DNA of 64,000 nt from Iningainema tapete BLCC-T55 (lineage in GTDB: Bacteria > Cyanobacteriota > Cyanobacteriia > Cyanobacteriales > Nostocaceae). A model generated the notes under the pieces. That model made no database searches and had not been told where the DNA came from. It saw nothing but the letters and a program-made list of their open reading frames with translations. This document shows, in pieces, positions 55,092-63,930 of the stretch. The position numbers and the translations under genes were made by a program. The first letter of the stretch is position 1. Every line of letters starts with the position of its first letter. The stretch is taken from contig NZ_JACXAE010000072.1 of NCBI RefSeq assembly GCF_014698965.1, forward strand, positions 372,001-436,000. Reading direction: 5' to 3'.

Positions 55092-55649
55092 ATGTCCACA
55101 ACCCCTGTAAAGTTTACAATTGAGGAGTATTTAACCTACGATGATGGCACAGACAAACGCTATGAATTGGAAGATGGGGTGCTGGTAGAAATGCCCCCCG
55201 GTACTGGTAAGCATGAGGCGATTATTACTCTGCTGTTATTTCAGTTTCTTTTAGAAAAACAACGCTTGGGTTTGACTCTAAAGCCGCGCCCCAATGGCAC
55301 CGAGGTAATGACCAAAAAACAACTCAGGCGACCTGATGTGTTGGTCATGACAAAAGAGCAAGCACAGACAATCGAGAAAACTTCTGCTGTTCTTCAAACG
55401 GCACCACTACTGATTGTTGAGGTGGTATCTCCCGAATCTGTTGACCGCGACTACAATATAAAAACGTCCGAGTACGCAGAAGCTGGTGTTGGCGAATACT
55501 GGATTGTTGATCCTTTGGAGAACAAGGTCACGGTTTGCCTACTGATAGGAAAAGTTTACCAGCAAAGTGTGTTTACTGGCAGCCAACAAATTATCTCTAA
55601 GCTGTTCCCAGAAATAAACCTAACTGTTCAGCAGGTAATGTCGCCTTAG
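55092..55649 (+). CDS. Uma2-family putative endonuclease
   Basis: 185 residues, DUF820/Uma2: FTIEEYLTYDDGTDKRYELE, RRPDVLVMTKEQ, LLIVEVVSPESVDRDYNIKT, EYAEAGVGEYWIVDP. D in RPDVL, E in IVEV and the K of IKTSEY fit the PD-(D/E)XK core. Very many paralogues occur in cyanobacterial genomes, function unproven. AAGGAGG 8 nt before the ATG. Confidence 0.92.
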   Translation: MSTTPVKFTIEEYLTYDDGTDKRYELEDGVLVEMPPGTGKHEAIITLLLFQFLLEKQRLGLTLKPRPNGTEVMTKKQLRRPDVLVMTKEQAQTIEKTSAVLQTAPLLIVEVVSPESVDRDYNIKTSEYAEAGVGEYWIVDPLENKVTVCLLIGKVYQQSVFTGSQQIISKLFPEINLTVQQVMSP

Positions 55650-55862
55650 TTAACAAGAAATTTAGCTACCGCAGCCGCCTTGGTTGATTCCATTTGTCGG
55701 GCTACCAGGTGAGCAAATAGCCCTTCAAGTTTCACTAGTTCCTCAAATGTACCTACTTGCACCACGTGCCCCTCTTCAATTACATAAATTTGGTTAGCCG
55801 CCACGAATAGTACTTAGGCGGTGAGCAATAACTATCCGAGTCGCATTCAACTCACACCTCAA
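55648..55862 (-). pseudogene. ABC exporter C-terminal remnant
   Basis: The minus strand reads TRIVIAHRLSTIR (the ABC H-loop and following helix), a one-base frame change near 55810, then NQIYVIEEGHVVQVGTFEEL, LEGLFAHLVARQM and stop. It is the end of a bacteriocin-type/peptide ABC exporter. The rest of the gene is missing and replaced by the XRE gene. Confidence 0.8.
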
Positions 55863-56099
55863 GAGGCTGCTTTAGTTGAAATTAAATTAGCTCTCAGTCA
55901 CTCTTTAAAAGAGCGGCGGCAAAAGCTGATGACGCAGAATGAACTGGCAGAAAAAATTCACTCCGGTCAACTACGTATTGCAAAGGCTGAAAATGGTGAT
56001 GCTTCGGTTTCTATTGAATTACTGATTCGAGCAATGTTGGCTTGTGGTGCAACTGCTCAAGAAATTGGAATTGTAATCGCCAGCACAGGTAGGAATTAA
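55821..56099 (+). CDS. XRE-type helix-turn-helix protein (possibly truncated)
   Basis: 92 residues. LTPQEAALVEIKLALSHSLK, then RRQKLMTQNELAEKIHSGQL, IAKAENGDASVSIELLIRAM form a Cro/C1-type HTH. The likely start is a GTG that lies inside the ABC remnant, so the N-terminus may not be original; one residue seems missing in the turn region (QKLMTQ). Could be an antitoxin-type regulator without its partner. Confidence 0.6.
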   Translation: MSNNYPSRIQLTPQEAALVEIKLALSHSLKERRQKLMTQNELAEKIHSGQLRIAKAENGDASVSIELLIRAMLACGATAQEIGIVIASTGRN

Positions 56100-56131
56100 T
56101 CTACGGGAGTGGTTGCCATGATTAAGGATTA

Positions 56132-56446
56132 TCAGCAATATTCAACATTAGTAATATTGGGAGCATTGGTAATAAATTCGCTTAAAATCTCAATTTGAGA
56201 GCGATTTTCGACAATTTCCAGTGTTTTAAGAATATCACTGACTCTAGCTGCATAATCACCTAAATTTTGCTGTAGGGGTAGCAAAATCTCCAATTCATTA
56301 CTAGAGTCTTTTTTTAATCTCCAGATTGCCCCCGCATTATCATAAATCCGTCCAGATTCATGCCAGCCTCGTTCTTGCAAGTGTACCTGTAGCACCTCCG
56401 GTTCTATAGTTTTGAGAATTTGGCAATCTCGTATAGTAACTTTCAC
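56132..56446 (-). CDS. Conserved cyanobacterial protein of unknown function
   Basis: 104 residues starting from the GTG at 56446 ((M)KVTIRDCQILKTIEPEVLQ), supported by GGAGG 6 nt upstream; the longer frame to 56494 is unlikely. The pattern of ILLPLQQNLGDYAARVSDIL and ENRSQIEILSEF recurs in small cyanobacterial proteins often near Uma2 or Rrf/TA genes, as I recall. No function known. Confidence 0.65.
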   Translation of the reverse strand: MKVTIRDCQILKTIEPEVLQVHLQERGWHESGRIYDNAGAIWRLKKDSSNELEILLPLQQNLGDYAARVSDILKTLEIVENRSQIEILSEFITNAPNITNVEYC

Positions 56447-56558
56447 AGGTATTCCTCCAAAACTAATAAGCAAAATAAAGAGCAACTGTGACAACTGCCC
56501 GAATATAAGTACTACTGAACTGTTCTTTTTGTTGATTAATATCCATTAAAATGTGTGC

Positions 56559-56877
56559 CTAGACAATTTTCTTGGCTTCTTTCATCCAAGTTTTGCATTC
56601 AGGGCGCTTTGGGGAGTAGGTATCTAGGTAGTATTGCGGCGAAAACCTTCTGCACGCATTGTCCCTAAATTGCGACTTTAGGCATACTTGATGATCACCC
56701 TTGTTTGAATAGTGGTATTGCTTTGGCATCAAATCCCTCTTCCTCCCAAGAGAACCATTGCCTCTTTGCCAAAAATTGCATAACCTCAGTCCGCTGAGAA
56801 ATACATAGATAGTGAATCCTGTTACAGCTATCACTACTATGCATCCCAAAAATCCCTTGAGCTACGTAATTTCTCAA
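56559..56877 (-). pseudogene. Probable frameshifted short gene, unidentified
   Basis: Two overlapping minus-strand frames (56695-56877 and 56559-56849) join naturally at 56695 as ...EEEGFDAKAIPLFKQG then DHQVCLKSQFRDNACRRFSP and KTWMKEAKKIV. One frame change would give a single ~105-residue protein. Not recognised. Confidence 0.3.
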
Positions 56878-57312
56878 CTTGCCCCTGGTATTATAACCAT
56901 CAAGGCGTTAGCATTGCTCCTCCAAAGGAGGCTCGCTAGTGCCTTCTCAATTCAAGTTTTAGATTTACTTTCCCAACGGCGTGTTCAGAGTTTGTCTGCA
57001 AAGTCTGGAAAAAATGCGCCTAGATTTGGTAATTTTATATACCTACTCTTTTCCCTGAGCGAGTTTTATGAGAATCTACTAAAAAACCCTGACAAAGCGA
57101 CAGCATGAGCATTATTAAGATTGGTTCATTCGGGATTCAAGCCCCCAACTGAGCGTGCTGAAAATAAAAAAACACGCAGTATCAATCTTTGCGCCCCCTA
57201 TTTCGGCATTCGGTATTAATTGCGAATTGCGTTAGCGAAGCGTTAGCGAGTCTTCGAGCGTCATTGCGCTCTTGCAATTGGAGATGACCTTTTAGATTTT
57301 GGATTAACGAAT
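56878..57312. other. Repeat-containing spacer upstream of the CHAT gene
   Basis: Includes GCGTTAGCGAAGCGTTAGCG (near 57229-57250), a duplicated GCGTTAGCGA unit common in cyanobacterial spacers, and no supported gene. Confidence 0.4.
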
Positions 57313-58791
57313 ATGCGTTCAAATAAAATTGGACTAAGTGTATTTATTACCCTGGTGATTGTTGTATCATCGTCTTATGCTGCCAATTTGCCAGTAGCAT
57401 TTACAGCTTCGCAGGTATTAGCGCTTTCGGCAAATGAGCGAAAAGCACAAGCCGAAGCAGACCGATTGTTTGAACAAGGTTTACAGCAGTATCAAACTAG
57501 TCAATTTCAAGCAGCATTACAGTCTTGGCAACAAGCACTGATTATTTATCGAGAAATAAAAGACCGTCAAAGCGAGGGGAAGGCGCTGGGTAATCTCGGT
57601 CTTGCTTACCGAAATTTGGGAAACTACGCCAAAGCCATTGAGTATTCTCAGCAGGAGTTGGCAATTGCCAGAGAGATTAAAGACCGTCGAGGTGAGGGGA
57701 TGGCGCTGGGTAATCTCGGTGGTGCTTACCGAAATTTGGGAAATTACGCCAAAGCCATTGAGTATTCTCAGCAGGAGTTGGCAATCGCCAGGGAGATTAA
57801 AGACCGTCAAAGCGAGGGGACGGCGCTGGGTAATCTCGGTCTTGCTTACCTATATCTGGGAAACTACGCCAAAGCAATTGAGTATTTTCAGCAGGTGTTG
57901 GTAATTGCCAGGGAGATTAAAGACCGTCAAAGCGAGTGGTTAGCTTTGAACAATCTCGGACTAGCTTTCTACAAAAAAGGTAATCTTGCCTCGGCAGAGA
58001 AAACTTTATTCAAGGGAATAACCGTTGTTGAATCTCTCCGAGGTGGATTAGACGATACAAACAAAGTCTCAATTTTTGAGGAGCAAGCTCGTACATACCG
58101 CGCTTTACAACAAGTCCTCATTGCCCAAAATAAAACTGACACAGCCTTAGAAATTGCCGAACGCGGTCGCGCTAGGGCGTTTGTTGATTTACTCTCGTCT
58201 CGTTTAAACTCCCAAATAAAGCTCCAAGCACCAACTATTCAAGAGATTAAACAAATCGCCAAACAGCAATCAAGCACACTTGTTCAATATTCGATTATTT
58301 ATAATGAATTCAAAGTAGCAGGTAAACAACAAACCAAACAATCAGAACTCTATATTTGGGTTATAAAACCAACAGGTGAAGTTATATTCCGTAAAGCTGA
58401 CCTCAAGCCTCTGTGGCAAAAAGACAATACTAATTTATATGAGTTAGTTACCACTAGCCGTCAATCTATCGGTGTCAGAGGTCGCGGTATTGTTGTATCT
58501 TACAACCCCAATGCACCCAAAGCGCAAAATCAATTCAAGCGGTTACATGAATTACTAATTAAACCCATTGCTGATCTTTTACCCAAAAAAGACAGCGACA
58601 GAGTAATCTTCATGCCGCAAGAATCTTTATTCCTGGTTCCCTTCCCTGCTTTACAAGATCAAGGTGGTAAGTACCTGATTGAAAAACACACCATCCTCAC
58701 ATCACCATCGATTCAGGTGTTAGGTTTAACCCAACAGCAATGCCAACGTGTAGAAATAAGGGCTGGAACGTCAAGACAAAATAGTAATTAG
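57313..58791 (+). CDS. TPR-CHAT protein truncated in the protease domain
   Basis: 492 residues. Signal-like hydrophobic start (about 7-25), four TPR units of 40 residues (about 77-217), then the first part of a CHAT domain: YIWVIKPTGEV, LHELLIKPIADLLP, RVIFMPQESLFLVPFPALQD and EKHTILTSPSIQVLGL. In complete proteins the catalytic His and Cys follow, within about 100-150 residues. Here the sequence shifts to an unrelated QQQCQRVEIRAGTSRQNSN and stops. Proteolytic activity (separase/caspase-like) is therefore probably lost. Probably a truncated gene rather than a functional protease. Confidence 0.8.
   Translation: MRSNKIGLSVFITLVIVVSSSYAANLPVAFTASQVLALSANERKAQAEADRLFEQGLQQYQTSQFQAALQSWQQALIIYREIKDRQSEGKALGNLGLAYRNLGNYAKAIEYSQQELAIAREIKDRRGEGMALGNLGGAYRNLGNYAKAIEYSQQELAIAREIKDRQSEGTALGNLGLAYLYLGNYAKAIEYFQQVLVIAREIKDRQSEWLALNNLGLAFYKKGNLASAEKTLFKGITVVESLRGGLDDTNKVSIFEEQARTYRALQQVLIAQNKTDTALEIAERGRARAFVDLLSSRLNSQIKLQAPTIQEIKQIAKQQSSTLVQYSIIYNEFKVAGKQQTKQSELYIWVIKPTGEVIFRKADLKPLWQKDNTNLYELVTTSRQSIGVRGRGIVVSYNPNAPKAQNQFKRLHELLIKPIADLLPKKDSDRVIFMPQESLFLVPFPALQDQGGKYLIEKHTILTSPSIQVLGLTQQQCQRVEIRAGTSRQNSN
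57541..57960. repeat. 120-bp tandem repeats encoding TPRs
   Basis: Three to four copies with a 120-bp period, nearly the same at the DNA level (GCGCTGGGTAATCTCGGT recurs at the same offset in each). Each unit encodes one 40-residue TPR. Recent expansion is likely. Confidence 0.92.
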
Positions 58792-58808
58792 CACACAACT
58801 ATGTTATA

Positions 58809-59942
58809 TTAAAGGTTGGTATCTTGAAATGATAAGAGTGCATCGTTGCTTTCATGTTCTTGCTCCAACTTCCCAGGAGAATCTGAGTGCATTTCTAAAA
58901 TTGTTTGTTGATTAATTTTTACGCACTTTAAGTTAGCCCCATTGAGATTGGTTCTACTTAGGTTTGCGCCTTCCAAATTTACACACTCTAGATTTGCACC
59001 TTCTAGATTTGCATCGGTGAGGTTGGCTCCCTTGAGGTTTGCGCCACTGAGGTTTGCACCACGAAGATTTGCACCACGAAGATTTGCATCTTTCAACTTA
59101 GCATTGGTAAGAACTGCATCTTGGAGAATTGCACTGCTAAGGTTAGCTTCGCTGAGCTTGACGCTATTCATGTAGGCTTTGCTAAAGTTAGTGCCTACCA
59201 ACTGAGCATGAGTGAGATTACTATTCCACAGGTACACACTATCAAGGTTGGCATTACTGAGATTTGCGCTTACCAACTTCGCATCGCTGAGGTTAGCACC
59301 GTTGAGGTTAGCACCTACTAACTGAGCATTGTCAAGTTGAGCGCTGCTCAGGCTGGCATTTGTTAAAATGGCGTTACTGAGGTTAGCACTCTCTAAATTA
59401 GCATTCTTGAGGTTGACACTTTCTAGCTTTGCATCGCTGAGGTTAGTATTTACCAATTGTGCATCACTAAGATTAGCATTGTACAAATTAGTACCACTTA
59501 GGTTGGCGTTATTAAGGTTTGCACCGCTCAGGTATACGTTAGTGAGGTTAGCATTGGTTAGCTGTGCATTTTCGAGGTTAGCGAGGATTAAACTGGTATG
59601 ACTAAGATCAAGACTTGCAAATCTCTCAAAGATTACTTGCTCAAGTGAACTAGTGTCATTTTCTTGTATTATATTATTAGTGTTATTTTTAGCAACTATA
59701 ACAGTAAATACACTTAAATTATCTTGAGACTTATTTGCTAGGTATTTCTGTTCTTGCCAAACCATAGATAATATTCCTAAACAAAAGCTCAAACCTAGTA
59801 CTAATCCCAATGGGTTGTTTTTTGTGAGCAATATTGTAGCTATAAAAGCTAAACTAACTAAAGCTATTAGCTTTATTAATGTTTGCAATGCGGCTTTTAG
59901 TTCTTGACAAAAACTAATCTTTCTTCCATTAGCTACACTCAT
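58809..59942 (-). CDS. Pentapeptide-repeat protein with N-terminal membrane helices
   Basis: 377 residues from the ATG at 59942, supported by GAGGG 8 nt upstream; the TTG at 59948 is an alternative. Two hydrophobic helices (about 19-65), a short linker, then about 40 uninterrupted A(N/D)L-type pentapeptides (about 100-345, e.g. LTNANLTNVYLSGANLNNAN) forming a right-handed beta-helix, and a short acidic end. Membrane-anchored pentapeptide protein of unknown function. Confidence 0.85.
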   Translation of the reverse strand: MSVANGRKISFCQELKAALQTLIKLIALVSLAFIATILLTKNNPLGLVLGLSFCLGILSMVWQEQKYLANKSQDNLSVFTVIVAKNNTNNIIQENDTSSLEQVIFERFASLDLSHTSLILANLENAQLTNANLTNVYLSGANLNNANLSGTNLYNANLSDAQLVNTNLSDAKLESVNLKNANLESANLSNAILTNASLSSAQLDNAQLVGANLNGANLSDAKLVSANLSNANLDSVYLWNSNLTHAQLVGTNFSKAYMNSVKLSEANLSSAILQDAVLTNAKLKDANLRGANLRGANLSGANLKGANLTDANLEGANLECVNLEGANLSRTNLNGANLKCVKINQQTILEMHSDSPGKLEQEHESNDALLSFQDTNL

Positions 59943-60163
59943 GCCCAATACCCTCTTTTACCCCTTATACAACTACTTTAATCTGAATACCGTAGCGATC
60001 GCCTCGGACAATACCAACCATTGACCACAAAAATTTCTGTGTAAAAAAAGCCATTTTGCGGTTTTTCAGGGATTTTAGTAATTATCCTGTCGCTATAGTC
60101 GAAGTAAAAACTACTAAGCTGGTAAATAGCGCTTTAAATTTTTGCTGACTAAATATCTGTATT

Positions 60164-61627
60164 ATGTTTGATGCACTTGCCAATAGCTTAGAATCTGCCT
60201 GGAAAAAACTACGGGGACAGAACAAAATTTCCCAATCCAACATTACTGAAGCGTTGCGGGAAGTGCGCCGCGCTTTATTGGAAGCAGACGTTAATCTTCA
60301 GGTAGTTAAAGAATTTATTGCCGAAGTAGAACAATCGGCTCTGGGAGCAGAAGTAATCACGGGTGTGCGTCCCGACCAACAGTTCATCAAAATTGTTTAT
60401 GATGAACTGCTGAAGGTAATGGGGGAAGAGAATGTTCCTCTACATGAAGCACCGCAGCCCCCCACAATTGTCCTCATGGCTGGGTTGCAAGGTACTGGGA
60501 AAACAACTGCTACCGCCAAGCTAGCTTTACATCTACGGAAAATGAACCGTAGCTGCTTGATGGTAGCGGCAGACGTATACCGTCCTGCTGCCATAGATCA
60601 ATTGATTACCTTGGGCAAGCAAATTGAGGTTCCAGTATTTTCCTTGGGTAGCGATGCTGATCCTGTGGAGATAGCCCGTCAGGGTGTGGCACAAGGTGCT
60701 TCAGAAGGCGTTAATACTATAATTATTGATACTGCGGGTCGTTTGCAAATTGACCAAGACATGATGGCGGAGTTAGCCCGCATCAAGGAAACCGTCCAAC
60801 CCCATGAAACACTTTTGGTGGTGGACGCCATGACTGGTCAAGAAGCAGCGAATCTTACCCGTGCATTCCATGAACAAATAGGGATTACTGGTGCAATTCT
60901 CACCAAAATGGATGGTGACAGCCGTGGTGGTGCGGCGCTATCTGTACGGCGGATTTCTGGCGCACCGATTAAATTTATCGGTGTTGGGGAAAAAGTCGAA
61001 GCTTTGCAACCGTTTTATCCAGATCGCATGGCATCGCGAATTCTGGGAATGGGCGATGTTCTTACCTTGGTAGAAAAAGCCCAAGAGGAGTTTGATCTTG
61101 CCGATGCGGAAAAAATGCAGGAGAAAATCCTCTCGGCTAAGTTTGACTTCACAGACTTTGTCAAGCAATTACGTTTGCTGAAAAACATGGGATCGCTGGG
61201 AGGGATCATGAAGCTGATCCCAGGTATGAATAAGATCTCAGATGATCAACTCAAGCAAGGGGAAACCCAGCTCAAACGCTGCGAAGCGATGATTAATTCC
61301 ATGACAGCTCAGGAGCGCAAGAATCCTGATTTATTGGCAAGTTCTCCCAGTCGGCGGCGACGGATTGCTGGCGGATCTGGTTACAAAGAAGCCGATGTCA
61401 GTAAGCTAGTGGGTGACTTCCAAAAAATGCGCGGTTTGATGCAGCAAATGGGTCAAGGTCGCTTCCCAGGAATGCCAGGAATGTTCGGTGGTAATATGGG
61501 AGATCCCTATGCAGCAGCAGGTGCAGGCAATCGTCCCGCCCCTGGTTGGCGGGGTTATAGTGGCGGCGACACCACTAAAAAGAAGCCCAAAAAGGACAAA
61601 AAAAAGAAGGGTTTCGGCACGTTGTAA
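60164..61627 (+). CDS. ffh: Signal recognition particle protein Ffh
   Basis: 487 residues. N domain (MFDALANSLESAWKKLRGQ), GTPase G1 loop GLQGTGKTT (107-115), DTAGRLQID, TKMDGDSRGG, and a methionine-rich M domain (GSLGGIMKLIPGMN, KKMRGLMQQMGQGRFPGMPG). It binds signal peptides and 4.5S RNA and delivers ribosomes to the membrane via FtsY. The tail is lysine-rich. Next genes are rpsP and khpA, the usual cyanobacterial order. Confidence 0.98.
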   Translation: MFDALANSLESAWKKLRGQNKISQSNITEALREVRRALLEADVNLQVVKEFIAEVEQSALGAEVITGVRPDQQFIKIVYDELLKVMGEENVPLHEAPQPPTIVLMAGLQGTGKTTATAKLALHLRKMNRSCLMVAADVYRPAAIDQLITLGKQIEVPVFSLGSDADPVEIARQGVAQGASEGVNTIIIDTAGRLQIDQDMMAELARIKETVQPHETLLVVDAMTGQEAANLTRAFHEQIGITGAILTKMDGDSRGGAALSVRRISGAPIKFIGVGEKVEALQPFYPDRMASRILGMGDVLTLVEKAQEEFDLADAEKMQEKILSAKFDFTDFVKQLRLLKNMGSLGGIMKLIPGMNKISDDQLKQGETQLKRCEAMINSMTAQERKNPDLLASSPSRRRRIAGGSGYKEADVSKLVGDFQKMRGLMQQMGQGRFPGMPGMFGGNMGDPYAAAGAGNRPAPGWRGYSGGDTTKKKPKKDKKKKGFGTL

Positions 61628-61629
61628 TC

Positions 61630-61658
61630 GTAGAGACGTTCCGGCGGAACGTCTCTAC
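61630..61658. repeat. GTAGAGACG hairpin repeat, copy 7
   Basis: GTAGAGACGTTCCGGCGGAA with closing arm CGTCTCTAC, 3 bp after the ffh stop; no poly-T tract follows. Confidence 0.9.
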
Positions 61659-61783
61659 AAAAGTGAGTAAAAATAAAATACAAATGACAACTGACCAAGA
61701 ATGCTAATTTAGTGTTAAAATGGGCATTTTAGCACCAACTAATCGTCCACAGAATCTAGAAACAGGAGAATGATTTCTGAATC

Positions 61784-62044
61784 ATGGTTAAACTGCGCTT
61801 GAAGCGATACGGTAAAAAGCGGGAAGCGAGCTACCGCATAGTCGCTATTAACAGCCTCGCTCGTCGCGATGGACGTCCCTTAGAAGAATTGGGATTCTAC
61901 AACCCTAGAACAGATGAAGTACGACTAGACGTTCCCGGCATCGTCAAGCGACTACAACAAGGCGCTCAACCCACTGATACAGTGCGTCGCATCTTACAAA
62001 AAGCTAATGTTTTTGAACAGGTCAGTGCACAAGCCGCATCTTAG
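61784..62044 (+). CDS. rpsP: 30S ribosomal protein S16
   Basis: 86 residues, full length: [40 protein letters not shown], and [18 protein letters not shown] are the S16 signature. S16 is needed for 30S assembly. Its 3' end overlaps the KH-domain gene in another frame. Confidence 0.97.
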   Translation: MVKLRLKRYGKKREASYRIVAINSLARRDGRPLEELGFYNPRTDEVRLDVPGIVKRLQQGAQPTDTVRRILQKANVFEQVSAQAAS

Positions 62045-62450
62045 GATAGGAATAAAATCCCCAACAAATGATCCTGACTACGTTGGGCTGCTACGCTTTC
62101 TCTTGCAGCCATTTTTAGATTCACCGGAGTCTTTAAGCGTTGATTGTGAAATTTTTCACACCCGTAAACGGGCTTGGATTCGGATCGCTTTTGACAACAC
62201 AGATAAAGGAAAAGTGTTTGGTCGAGGTGGACGCAATATTCAAGCAATTCGCACTGTGGTGGCAGCAGCAGCTTCTGCCGCTGGGCAATCAGTATATTTA
62301 GATATCTACGGCAGTACAGGTCTTAGCCGAGAAGAAATGTATACCGAAGAAGAAGAGCAAGAGCGATTACCACCACCAAAGCCTAGAGAAAAACCTGGAA
62401 ATGGACACAAAGTTATCACAAAACCCCGCACTCGTGCTTATTTAGACTAA
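62007..62450 (+). CDS. khpA: KH-domain RNA-binding protein KhpA-like
   Basis: 147 residues at most. The conserved part begins at [20 protein letters not shown] (about residue 22) and includes the KH GxxG loop in [20 protein letters not shown]. The C-terminal extension is charged ([20 protein letters not shown]). The family binds RNA and usually follows rpsP. The start is uncertain: ATG at 62007 or GTG at 62025, both overlapping rpsP. Confidence 0.88.
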   Translation: MFLNRSVHKPHLRIGIKSPTNDPDYVGLLRFLLQPFLDSPESLSVDCEIFHTRKRAWIRIAFDNTDKGKVFGRGGRNIQAIRTVVAAAASAAGQSVYLDIYGSTGLSREEMYTEEEEQERLPPPKPREKPGNGHKVITKPRTRAYLD

Positions 62451-62451
62451 A

Positions 62452-62481
62452 GTAGAGACGCGATTTCTCTCGCGTCTCTAC
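62452..62481. repeat. GTAGAGACG hairpin repeat, copy 8
   Basis: GTAGAGACGCGATTTCTCTC with closing arm GCGTCTCTAC, directly after the khpA stop. Confidence 0.88.
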
Positions 62482-62544
62482 TAAGAGAGGCACAATTCCA
62501 ATTTCCAGTTATCAATGATCTCTGTAAGGAGGTGAAACTAGGGA

Positions 62545-62721
62545 GTGGCTGAAGTCCGTTTGGGTGAAAATGAGTCGATTGACTCGGCACTAAGACGTTT
62601 TAAAAAGAAAATTCAGAAAGCCGGTATCTTATCAGAAGTCAAACGCCGAGAAAGATACGAAAAACCCAGTCTACGTCGTAAACGCAAAGCAGAAGCCGCA
62701 CGCAAAGGTAGTCACGTCTAA
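62545..62721 (+). CDS. rpsU: 30S ribosomal protein S21
   Basis: 58 residues: (M)[56 protein letters not shown]. This is plain bS21. GTG start with a near-perfect Shine-Dalgarno AAGGAGGTGA at 62526-62535, 9 nt upstream, unusually strong for this genome. S21 assists initiation by interacting near the anti-SD region of 16S rRNA. Confidence 0.96.
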   Translation: MAEVRLGENESIDSALRRFKKKIQKAGILSEVKRRERYEKPSLRRKRKAEAARKGSHV

Positions 62722-62898
62722 AACATGGCAAAGTGTCTGTTTTTGTGGCTAACTCATGTCAGTAGTTAAATTTAGGGAGAGATAAAGTAGAGATTTTAAT
62801 TGCTAATATTCTCTACTTTGTCTATTAAAAATTTCCCTATAATCAATCAAAAAATATTAAGCTTTATTAGGAATTACTCCATAAAAATCAGAAAATCT

Positions 62899-63852
62899 AT
62901 GGCAGATGCCTTAACCTTCCAACTGCCGAATGTTTCAAGTGCGATCGCTCTAGCAGGTGCGGGAGAAGAAAATCTCAAAATCATGTCCCGACAAACAGGA
63001 GCTACGATAGTGCTACGCGGACAAGAACTGTACATTTCCGGCACGAGTCAGCAAATTGACCTCACTTGTAAATTAGTGCGATCACTTGAAGATCTTTGGA
63101 GTAAGGGCAACAGCATCACCAACACCGATATATTAACAGCTCGTCAAGCTCTAGATAGCCATCTAGTAGACGAACTACAAGACTTACAGCGAGATGTAAT
63201 CGCCCGGACTCGTAATGGCGTTGAAGTTCGTGCCAAAACCTTTCGCCAGCGACACTACATTGAAGCACTCCGCAAACGCGATCTTACCTTCTGCACTGGA
63301 CCGGCTGGTACTGGGAAAACCTTTCTGGCTGTTGTTGTCGCCGTACAAGCACTCCTTGCCGATCAGTTTGAAAGATTAATTTTAACTCGTCCTGCGGTCG
63401 AAGCAGGCGAAAGACTCGGCTTTTTACCAGGAGACTTGCAACAGAAAGTTAATCCCTACTTACGTCCACTCTACGACGCTATTAACGAATTTATCGACCC
63501 AGAAAAAGTACCAACACTGATGGAAAAAGGTGTAATTGAAGTTGCTCCTTTAGCTTATATGCGAGGACGTACACTCAACAACGCTTTTGTAATTGTGGAT
63601 GAAGCCCAAAACACCACACCTTCTCAAATGAAAATGGTTTTAACACGCTTAGGTTTCCATTCCCGCATGGTAATTACAGGTGATATGACACAAAACGATT
63701 TACCACCCCACCAACAATCAGGATTAGTCACAGCTTTACAAATTTTAAAACATGTTGAAGGCATTGCCTTTTGCGAATTTTCTCAAAAAGATGTTGTGCG
63801 CCATCCCCTAGTTCAGCGCATCGTCGCCGCCTACGAACAACATGAGAAGTAG
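62899..63852 (+). CDS. phoH: PhoH-family ATPase
   Basis: 317 residues from the ATG at 62899 (MADALTFQLPNVSSAIALAG); the frame extends to a TTG at 62800 but homology starts here. N-terminal KH-like segment, P-loop GPAGTGKT (134-141), Walker B VIVDEAQN (231-238), GDMTQND and DVVRHPLVQRIV. PhoH/YbeZ proteins act in RNA metabolism and ribosome maturation, consistent with neighbouring khpA and ribosomal genes. Confidence 0.95.
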   Translation: MADALTFQLPNVSSAIALAGAGEENLKIMSRQTGATIVLRGQELYISGTSQQIDLTCKLVRSLEDLWSKGNSITNTDILTARQALDSHLVDELQDLQRDVIARTRNGVEVRAKTFRQRHYIEALRKRDLTFCTGPAGTGKTFLAVVVAVQALLADQFERLILTRPAVEAGERLGFLPGDLQQKVNPYLRPLYDAINEFIDPEKVPTLMEKGVIEVAPLAYMRGRTLNNAFVIVDEAQNTTPSQMKMVLTRLGFHSRMVITGDMTQNDLPPHQQSGLVTALQILKHVEGIAFCEFSQKDVVRHPLVQRIVAAYEQHEK

Positions 63853-63853
63853 T

Positions 63854-63930
63854 CAGGAGACAGGAGACAGGAGTGAGTAGTATGAGACATACAAACAACA
63901 AAGGACAAATGACAAATGACAAATGACAAA
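63854..63930. repeat. Heptamer tandem repeats after phoH
   Basis: CAGGAGA heptamers (about 63857-63876) and CAAATGA heptamers (about 63905-63928) in tandem. The second array contributes the start region of the next gene. Confidence 0.85.

Noticed and set aside
57541-57960. Regular repeats suggesting a CRISPR array
   Set aside because: The units are 120 bp without variable spacers and code for TPR motifs in frame.
58942-59601. Plus-strand frames rich in LRFAPxRFA-type repeats
   Set aside because: Antisense of pentapeptide repeats, not genes.
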